A stretch of 64,000 nucleotides of DNA from Jackrogersella multiformis (lineage: Eukaryota > Ascomycota > Sordariomycetes > Xylariales > Hypoxylaceae), in the NCBI GenBank assembly GCA_902806575.1, contig CADCXD010000008.1:2356001-2420000 (forward strand), given 5' to 3'. This document shows, in pieces, positions 63,720 to 64,000 of the stretch. The translations under genes and the position numbers were made by a program. The notes under the pieces were generated by a model. It had not been told where the DNA came from, searched no databases, and worked only from the letters and a program-made list of their open reading frames with translations. Position 1 is the stretch's first letter; each line of letters begins with the position of its first letter.

Positions 63720-64000
63720 TCATAACGACGACGCTATGTTGGTGCGAATGAAATAGGCCCTAGAGTCGAATTTGTGAGTTAAGATAGTTCTCAGTATAGA
63801 GCAGTAAAAATAGAAAATAAAAAAAAAGGTACTTACTTAGAGGCCTCGTAAGCTGACCAGCAGATGGCTGTGCTCGGCATTGTGGTCACCACTCTCGGCC
63901 GAACCCCCTTAAAGAATCCACGCATACCCTCTCGTCGGTACATGACCTTGCAGCCCGCCACGAATCCATTCACCGATCTGAGTTCCGGATCGGTGGCAGT
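63720..64000 (-). CDS. Mitochondrial carrier family protein, Mrs3/Mrs4-like (3' partial gene, C-terminus only)
   Basis: The last two exons of a minus-strand gene that runs off the window: 64000-63837 and 63759-63720, joined to read SAYEASKAYFIRTNIASSL and stop. The visible 67 or so residues are the end of the third mitochondrial-carrier repeat: an amphipathic matrix helix, REGMRGFFKGVRPRVV (the EG...G-x-x-PR motif), then the last transmembrane helix TTMPSTAICWSAYEASK. The PSTAICWSAYE pattern is close to Mrs3/Mrs4-type (mitoferrin-like) iron carriers as I recall them. Substrate assignment from the C-terminus alone is tentative; membership of the carrier family is firm. Confidence 0.82.

Overview
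The window is nuclear DNA of a filamentous ascomycete, most likely a Sordariomycete. The evidence is intron style (short introns of about 50-120 nt with GTRAGT-like donors and CTAAC-like branch sites), single-copy eukaryotic housekeeping genes, a fungal-type cytochrome b5-desaturase fusion and a secreted GH25 lysozyme. I placed splice sites by hand, from reading-frame continuity and remembered family sequences; every multi-exon model closes to a whole number of codons. No bacterial, viral, CRISPR or intact transposon features were seen.

Layout, 0-16 kb: a 5'-truncated SPX-RING ubiquitin ligase (+), an amidohydrolase (-), cystathionine gamma-synthase (+), mitochondrial dihydrolipoyl dehydrogenase (-), the nucleolar MIF4G/MA3 protein Sgd1/NOM1 (-), SRP14 (+) and a three-RRM Gbp2-like RNA-binding protein (-) with an 8-nt microexon. 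16-24.2 kb: about 8.2 kb with no gene I can defend. Its first part is a C/T-rich putative leader or promoter of the Gbp2-like gene with short repeats; the rest is an AT-leaning desert. 24-41 kb: COQ9 (+), SMC6 (-), the ecdysoneless-type SGT1 (+), an MIT-AAA ATPase (+), mitochondrial ribosomal protein uS17m (-), a GH25 lysozyme (+) and the rRNA methyltransferase Nep1/Emg1 (+). 41-64 kb: a VOC/glycine-zipper/low-complexity protein (+), an orphan 244-aa protein (-) beside an AT-rich block, a delta-8 sphingolipid desaturase (+), a small hydrophilic protein (+), VAC14 (+), a HAUS1-like coiled-coil protein (-), an ER TPR-J protein of the p58IPK/DNAJC3 type (+) and the 3' end of a mitochondrial carrier (-).

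Functional themes are scattered housekeeping, not a cluster. They include ribosome biogenesis and translation (Sgd1, Nep1, uS17m, SRP14), mitochondrial metabolism (lipoamide dehydrogenase, COQ9, carrier), genome maintenance and mitosis (SMC6, HAUS1-like), lipid and membrane identity (desaturase, VAC14) and protein quality control (p58-type). Neighbours are mostly divergent or convergent and look independently regulated. There is no sign of a secondary-metabolite cluster.

The most notable points are: a short palindrome (core TACCTAGGTA) dispersed through nearly all intergenic DNA but almost absent from coding sequence; the 8-nt microexon; a composite CACGTG/TGAGTCA site overlapping the first splice donor of the methionine-pathway gene; a 12-bp minisatellite in that same intron; a VOC domain fused to a glycine-zipper segment and a repetitive Ser/Arg/His-rich tail; and two 54-nt introns whose retention keeps the frame open. 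I did not find a convincing new multi-gene system.
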